From Neobacillus massiliamazoniensis (GTDB lineage: Bacteria > Bacillota > Bacilli > Bacillales > Cytobacillaceae): DNA of 64,000 nt. The stretch spans positions 682,001 through 746,000 of the forward strand of contig NZ_CVRB01000004.1 in the NCBI RefSeq assembly GCF_001048695.1, given 5' to 3'. The notes beneath the pieces were generated by a model, which was not told where the DNA came from, made no database searches, and saw only the letters and a list, made by a program, of their open reading frames with translations. This document shows, piece after piece, positions 60,248 through 64,000 of the stretch (the stretch's first letter is position 1; every line of letters starts with the position of its first letter). A program made the translations under genes and the position numbers.

Positions 60248-60275
60248 AAAAACAACGTGCCCAAACAGAGCACGT
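60248..60275 (-). terminator. accA terminator
   Basis: AACGTGCTC and GGGCACGTT with a TTTTT tail lie on the minus strand just after accA. Confidence 0.85.
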
Positions 60276-61253
60276 TTATTTTACGCCAATATATTCTTGT
60301 GCAGTTGTAAACTCGCCAATTGTCCTAAATCGATGGTACCGATCCTCAACCAATTCTTCCTCTGACAATTTTAAAAGCTGCTGTAAGGAGCTTTTTAAAA
60401 TTTGTTCAATTTCATCGGCTTGGCCCTTCACATCTCTATGGGCACCACCCTTAATTTCAGGAATAATCTCATCAATAATGCCCAGTTTCTTCAAATCTGG
60501 AGCAGTAATTTTCATTGTTTCTGCTGCTTGTTTAGCAAGGGAAGAATCTTTCCACAGGATCGCTGCAGCACCTTCAGGTGTAATTACGGAGTACGTAGAA
60601 TTCTCAAGCATAAAGATACGGTTACCAACACCTAGAGCAAGCGCTCCCCCACTTCCTCCTTCACCAATGACAATACAAATTACTGGTACTCTAAGTCCTG
60701 CCATTTCAAATAGGTTGCGAGCAATAGCCTCGCTTTGCCCACGTTCCTCAGCCTCTTTACCTGGGTATGCCCCTTTTGTATCAATAAAGCAAATAATGGG
60801 ACGTTTAAATTTGTCCGCCTGCTTCATTAATCTTAATGCCTTTCGATAGCCTTCAGGGTGCGGCATTCCAAAGTTTCGGCGGATGTTTTCTTTCGTGTCC
60901 TTGCCTCTTTGGTGACCGATAATAGTAATGGGTAACCCTTTAAATTTTGCAATCCCACCAACAATGGCTTCATCATCTGCAAACGTTCGATCGCCATGAA
61001 CTTCAAAGAAATCTTCAAAAAGGTAAGGAATATAATCAAGGGTTGTTGGTCTGTTAGGAAGACGAGCGATTTGAACCCGATCCCATGGCTTTATATTTTC
61101 ATAAATATCTCTCTCAAGTTTCTCGAGACGACTTTCTAATTTACTAATTTCCGAACTCAAATCTACATCCGTTGTTTTCGTATATTCCTTTAATTCAGTT
61201 ATTTTTTTTCTTAGCTCGATAATAGGGCGTTCAAATTCTAATGTCATTACCAT
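60276..61253 (-). CDS. accA: Acetyl-CoA carboxylase carboxyltransferase subunit alpha
   Basis: This 325-residue subunit pairs with AccD to transfer carboxyl from biotin to acetyl-CoA in fatty-acid synthesis. Family motifs IGHQRGKDTKENIRRNFGMP and IGEGGSGGALALGVGN are visible. The ATG lies inside the accD stop region with a 7-nt overlap, and GGGGGTG sits 7 nt upstream, so translation is probably coupled. Confidence 0.97.
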   Translation of the reverse strand: MVMTLEFERPIIELRKKITELKEYTKTTDVDLSSEISKLESRLEKLERDIYENIKPWDRVQIARLPNRPTTLDYIPYLFEDFFEVHGDRTFADDEAIVGGIAKFKGLPITIIGHQRGKDTKENIRRNFGMPHPEGYRKALRLMKQADKFKRPIICFIDTKGAYPGKEAEERGQSEAIARNLFEMAGLRVPVICIVIGEGGSGGALALGVGNRIFMLENSTYSVITPEGAAAILWKDSSLAKQAAETMKITAPDLKKLGIIDEIIPEIKGGAHRDVKGQADEIEQILKSSLQQLLKLSEEELVEDRYHRFRTIGEFTTAQEYIGVK

Positions 61254-62122
61254 GTGAGTTCACCCCCTGGTTGATGAATTTCAAGAACGGTTGTTATTTT
61301 ATCAACTAAATCGAGACGGGAAATGATCGCATCTAGCTGTCCATGCTTTAATAAAAACTCAGACGTTTGAAAATCTTCAGGCAATTTTTCCCCAATCGAT
61401 TGCTCGATAACCCTGCGTCCCGCAAAGCCGATCAGCGCACCTGGTTCAGCAAAGTTGTAATCTCCTAATGAAGCGAAGCTTGCTGACACTCCACCTGTGG
61501 TAGGATAGGTCATGATCGAAATATATAAGCCTCCGTGTTCGCTAAATTTCTTCAGAGCGACACTTGTTTTCGCCATTTGCATTAGGCTAAGAGCACCTTC
61601 CTGCATTCTTGCTCCACCTGATGCAGTAAAGATAATAAATGGTACAGATAATTCATCTGCCTTTTCAATCGCTAGGGTAATTTTTTCTCCTACAACAGAT
61701 CCCATGCTCCCCATTCGAAATGATGAATCCATAATGGCCAAAACGATTTTATTCCCATTTATGGTTCCAATCCCGGTTACAACAGCTTCGTTCAGCTTAC
61801 TTTTTTGCCGATCCTTTTCAAGTTTTTCAAGATAACCAGGAAAATTTAACGGATTTTGCGACAACATATTTTCATTCAGTTCTTCAAAACTACCTTCATC
61901 TAAAAAGCTGTCGATACGCTCCCTAGAATTCATTGGGAAATGATAACTGCAATGCAGACATACTTTTAAATTTTTGTTTAATTCTTTTGTATACATGATT
62001 TTTTTACAAGAAGGACACTTTGTCATGATTCCTTCCGGTACGTCATATTTAGCGGCTTCAGGTGGAATCGTCGCGTATTTTTTCTTTTTAGTAGGATTTT
62101 TCGTAAAAAGATCTTTAAGCAA
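61247..62122 (-). CDS. accD: Acetyl-CoA carboxylase carboxyltransferase subunit beta
   Basis: This 291-residue partner of AccA carries an N-terminal zinc ribbon (CPSC near residue 36 and CLHC near 55) and the crotonase-like carboxyltransferase core (ASGGARMQEGALSLMQMAK). I chose the TTG at 62122, with GGGAGG 7 nt upstream. The longer frame gives a non-conserved N-terminus. Confidence 0.96.
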   Translation of the reverse strand: MLKDLFTKNPTKKKKYATIPPEAAKYDVPEGIMTKCPSCKKIMYTKELNKNLKVCLHCSYHFPMNSRERIDSFLDEGSFEELNENMLSQNPLNFPGYLEKLEKDRQKSKLNEAVVTGIGTINGNKIVLAIMDSSFRMGSMGSVVGEKITLAIEKADELSVPFIIFTASGGARMQEGALSLMQMAKTSVALKKFSEHGGLYISIMTYPTTGGVSASFASLGDYNFAEPGALIGFAGRRVIEQSIGEKLPEDFQTSEFLLKHGQLDAIISRLDLVDKITTVLEIHQPGGELTW

Positions 62123-62309
62123 AATTAAACCTCCCTTGATGGTACAACTTACCCCAACCGGCAAGTTTGTTAACTACTATTCAGAAGTCTTTCTATACTA
62201 CTTAACCTTCATACCTCAGCAAAAGTGGCCAGGCCACCTTTAAATCAAAAAATGCCCTTGCATGGGCTTGTCTAACTTCCATTATAACGGAGTCAGACTT
62301 CAAAATTTG
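62123..62309 (-). promoter_or_regulatory. accDA leader region
   Basis: A TATAAT at 62281-62286 could be the accD -10. Hairpins GCCC/GGGC plus T-run (62254-62273) and GTGGCC/GGCCAC (62225-62242) follow. An imperfect 12-bp dyad GTTAACTACTAT/ATACTACTTAAC lies at 62169-62206. It does not match the FapR operator I recall. The first hairpin may end the GntR transcript. Confidence 0.4.
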
Positions 62310-62933
62310 TTAGTTTATGTCAGTCAAAACAGGCAAATTTCGTAATTGATTATAAGCCAAAAATATTTTTTCTTCGTCCTTTTCCTTTAAGCCTTCAAGC
62401 AATAAGAGATAATCTTCTCTCTTACCCCCAGTAACCTTCTCATGAAAGGAATAGTAATAATCCTTTAGAATGAACCAGATTCTCAAGAATAAATGATTAT
62501 CAGCAATATCTATAATTCGGTAAAAAAATTCATCATCATCAAGATTATCTGAATTAACCCACTCCTGCAACCTTTTTAATTCTTGATCATCAACTCTCTG
62601 TAGTGCGAGTTTTATACAAACCTTTTCAATAAGGACTTTTGTTTCGAGAACATCCCGCTTTGCTTTTTCATCTTGTAAGATAAAAGTACTTAGCAATTGC
62701 ACAAGCTGGTTGCTACGAAAGTCTCTGATAAAAGTCCCTTCCCCTCTTCTCGTTTCAATTAAGCCAAGCAGTTCTAGTGCTCTAAGAGCTTCTCTAACGG
62801 AAGAGCGCCCAACATTCAGGCGCTCGGACAATTCCCGTTCAGAGGGTATTTTATCTCCTGACTTTAAACCGTCAACAGAGATCATCTCTCTTAACTGTTT
62901 AACAATCTCAATGTAAACTTTCGTATTTGTCAC
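62310..62933 (-). CDS. GntR-family (FadR/FCD subfamily) transcriptional regulator
   Basis: This 207-residue regulator has an N-terminal winged helix (GDKIPSERELSERLNVGRSS, VREALRALELLGLIETRRGE) and an alpha-helical C-terminal FCD-like domain with histidines able to bind metal or ligand. It starts with GTG, 8 nt after the malic enzyme stop, and lies upstream of accD. It probably senses an organic acid, perhaps malate, but that is inference from neighbours. Confidence 0.85.
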   Translation of the reverse strand: MTNTKVYIEIVKQLREMISVDGLKSGDKIPSERELSERLNVGRSSVREALRALELLGLIETRRGEGTFIRDFRSNQLVQLLSTFILQDEKAKRDVLETKVLIEKVCIKLALQRVDDQELKRLQEWVNSDNLDDDEFFYRIIDIADNHLFLRIWFILKDYYYSFHEKVTGGKREDYLLLLEGLKEKDEEKIFLAYNQLRNLPVLTDIN

Positions 62934-62941
62934 TTACATGA

Positions 62942-64000
62942 TCACTCACTTTTATCGATGATCGCGAGCCTCTTTGTTTTTTCTTTTATTTCTTCAGGAT
63001 CCACTTTTAGACGCGCCACACCCGTTTCCATAGCTGCTTTTGCAACCGCTGCAGCAACTGCAGGAGCGACTCTTGGGTCAAATGGTCCCGGTATAACATA
63101 ATCAGCATTAAGCTCCTCTTCACTAATTAAATTAGCGATGGCTTCAACTGCAGCTACCTTCATTTTTTCGTTAATGTGGGTAGCTCGAACATCAAGTGCT
63201 CCACGGAAAATTCCAGGAAAAGCAAGGACATTGTTTACCTGATTTGGAAAATCAGATCGGCCCGTTCCAATTACCATGGCACCAGCTTCTTTTGCCTCAT
63301 CCGGCATAATTTCTGGAACTGGATTTGCCATCGCAAATATGATGGAGTTCGGGTTCATTGATGCCACCATTTCCTTTGTTAGGGCACCCGCAACAGATAC
63401 GCCAATAAATACATCGGCACCTTTAATAACGTCCTCGAGGCTTCCTGTCTGGTTGTCACGATTGGTAAATTTCGCTACTTCTGCTTTCACTGCATTCATA
63501 CCAACCGGACGGCCTTCATAAATGGCCCCTTTTGTATCGCACATAATAATATCCCTTACTCCATAACTATACAGGAGTTTAATAATGGCAATCCCTGCCG
63601 CACCTGCGCCATTAGCAACAACCTTAATTTCAGTCATTTTTTTACCAATAAGCTTTAGTGCATTGACAAGACCCGCAGCTGTTACAATCGCCGTTCCATG
63701 CTGGTCATCATGAAAAATAGGGATATTCGCTTCTTTCTTTAATCTTTCCTCGATAACAAAACAATTAGGTGCAGCAATATCTTCGAGATTTACGCCGCCA
63801 AAAGTTGGCTCCAACAGCTTTACGGTCTCAACAATTTTATCGACATCTGTCGTATTTAAACAAATCGGGAATGCATCAACACCTGCAAAACTTTTAAAGA
63901 GGACTGCCTTCCCTTCCATAACCGGAAGTGCTGCTTCAGGTCCAATATTCCCAAGGCCCAAAACGGCAGTACCGTCAGTTACAACCGCTACCATATTGCC
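62942..64000 (-). CDS. ytsJ: NADP-dependent malic enzyme (5'-truncated by window edge)
   Basis: Malate is oxidised to pyruvate with CO2 release. The window holds the last 350 or so residues; about 60 N-terminal residues lie beyond base 64000. VTDGTAVLGLGNIGPEAALP, the ED-rich metal segment (GGVNLEDIAAPNCF) and the Rossmann motif VVANGAGAAGIAI are visible. It closely resembles B. subtilis YtsJ. The first visible Met is not the true start. Confidence 0.95.
   Translation of the reverse strand, partial: GNMVAVVTDGTAVLGLGNIGPEAALPVMEGKAVLFKSFAGVDAFPICLNTTDVDKIVETVKLLEPTFGGVNLEDIAAPNCFVIEERLKKEANIPIFHDDQHGTAIVTAAGLVNALKLIGKKMTEIKVVANGAGAAGIAIIKLLYSYGVRDIIMCDTKGAIYEGRPVGMNAVKAEVAKFTNRDNQTGSLEDVIKGADVFIGVSVAGALTKEMVASMNPNSIIFAMANPVPEIMPDEAKEAGAMVIGTGRSDFPNQVNNVLAFPGIFRGALDVRATHINEKMKVAAVEAIANLISEEELNADYVIPGPFDPRVAPAVAAAVAKAAMETGVARLKVDPEEIKEKTKRLAIIDKSE

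Noticed and set aside
1..64000. rRNA or tRNA genes, prophage, complete IS or defence island
   Set aside because: I saw no rRNA or tRNA sequence, transposase, integrase or phage gene in any frame. Gene content is core metabolism apart from the block at 46.9-51 kb.

Overview
The window is a stretch of low-GC Firmicute chromosome, almost certainly from a Bacillaceae species near Bacillus/Neobacillus. The gene order matches, nearly gene for gene, what I recall of the Bacillus subtilis arc from sdhCAB through lysC, uvrC, the fatty-acid degradation operon, mutS2, pheST, infC, thrS, dnaBI, speD, gapB, polA, phoPR, mdh-icd-citZ, pyk-pfkA and accDA to the malic enzyme. A spore gene (sspI), a sigma-W promoter, T-boxes, an L-box and many TTG/GTG starts behind strong Shine-Dalgarno sequences agree with this. 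Nearly all genes lie on the minus strand. The exceptions are yslB, rnhC, sspI, ysdB, a NERD-domain gene and ytvI.

Layout: 1-3.2 kb succinate dehydrogenase; 3.6-5.8 kb yslB and lysC with its lysine riboswitch; 5.8-8.3 kb uvrC and trxA; 8.3-13.6 kb etfA/etfB/fadB/fadR/lcfA with a FadR operator; 14-19.9 kb yshE, mutS2, polX, cvpA-like and zapA; 20-26.2 kb rnhC, pheST with its T-box, and a 23S rRNA methyltransferase-like gene; 26.3-29.1 kb sspI, ysdC, a dUTPase, ysdB and ysdA; 29.1-30.5 kb rplT-rpmI-infC with an AUU start on infC; 30.7-33.1 kb thrS and its T-box; 33.1-37.1 kb ytxC-dnaI-dnaB-nrdR; 37.2-39.7 kb speD and gapB; 40-46.7 kb coaE-mutM-polA-phoR-phoP; 46.9-51 kb an accessory block absent from the B. 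subtilis order (NERD protein, a 52-bp tandem array, a cysteine desulfidase-like gene and a MaoC-fold gene); 51-54.6 kb mdh-icd-citZ; 54.9-64 kb ytwI, ytvI, pyk-pfkA, accDA, a GntR regulator and the 5'-truncated malic enzyme.

The genes are mostly core metabolism and information processing, so the unusual material is intergenic. (1) A MITE-like element of about 245 bp occurs five times, with terminal inverted repeats and 8-bp target duplications; one copy supplies the last base of the ytvI stop codon. (2) A 17-unit, exactly 52-bp-period array encodes hairpin plus T-run units, with a degenerate relative on the far side of the neighbouring gene. (3) Two separate arrays of exactly 21-bp period occur, and all three tandem arrays lie between convergent genes. 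(4) A second family of large imperfect palindromes has copies in the leaders or spacers of thrS, polX, pheT and others. (5) The speD leader has a 9-bp closing stem starting a few bases after the predicted transcription start and an internal segment perfectly complementary to the speD Shine-Dalgarno, so it is a candidate translational RNA switch. (6) The 13-mer GGTGCCTGACACC recurs four times.

All assignments are by eye, from recalled family features. No database search was run.
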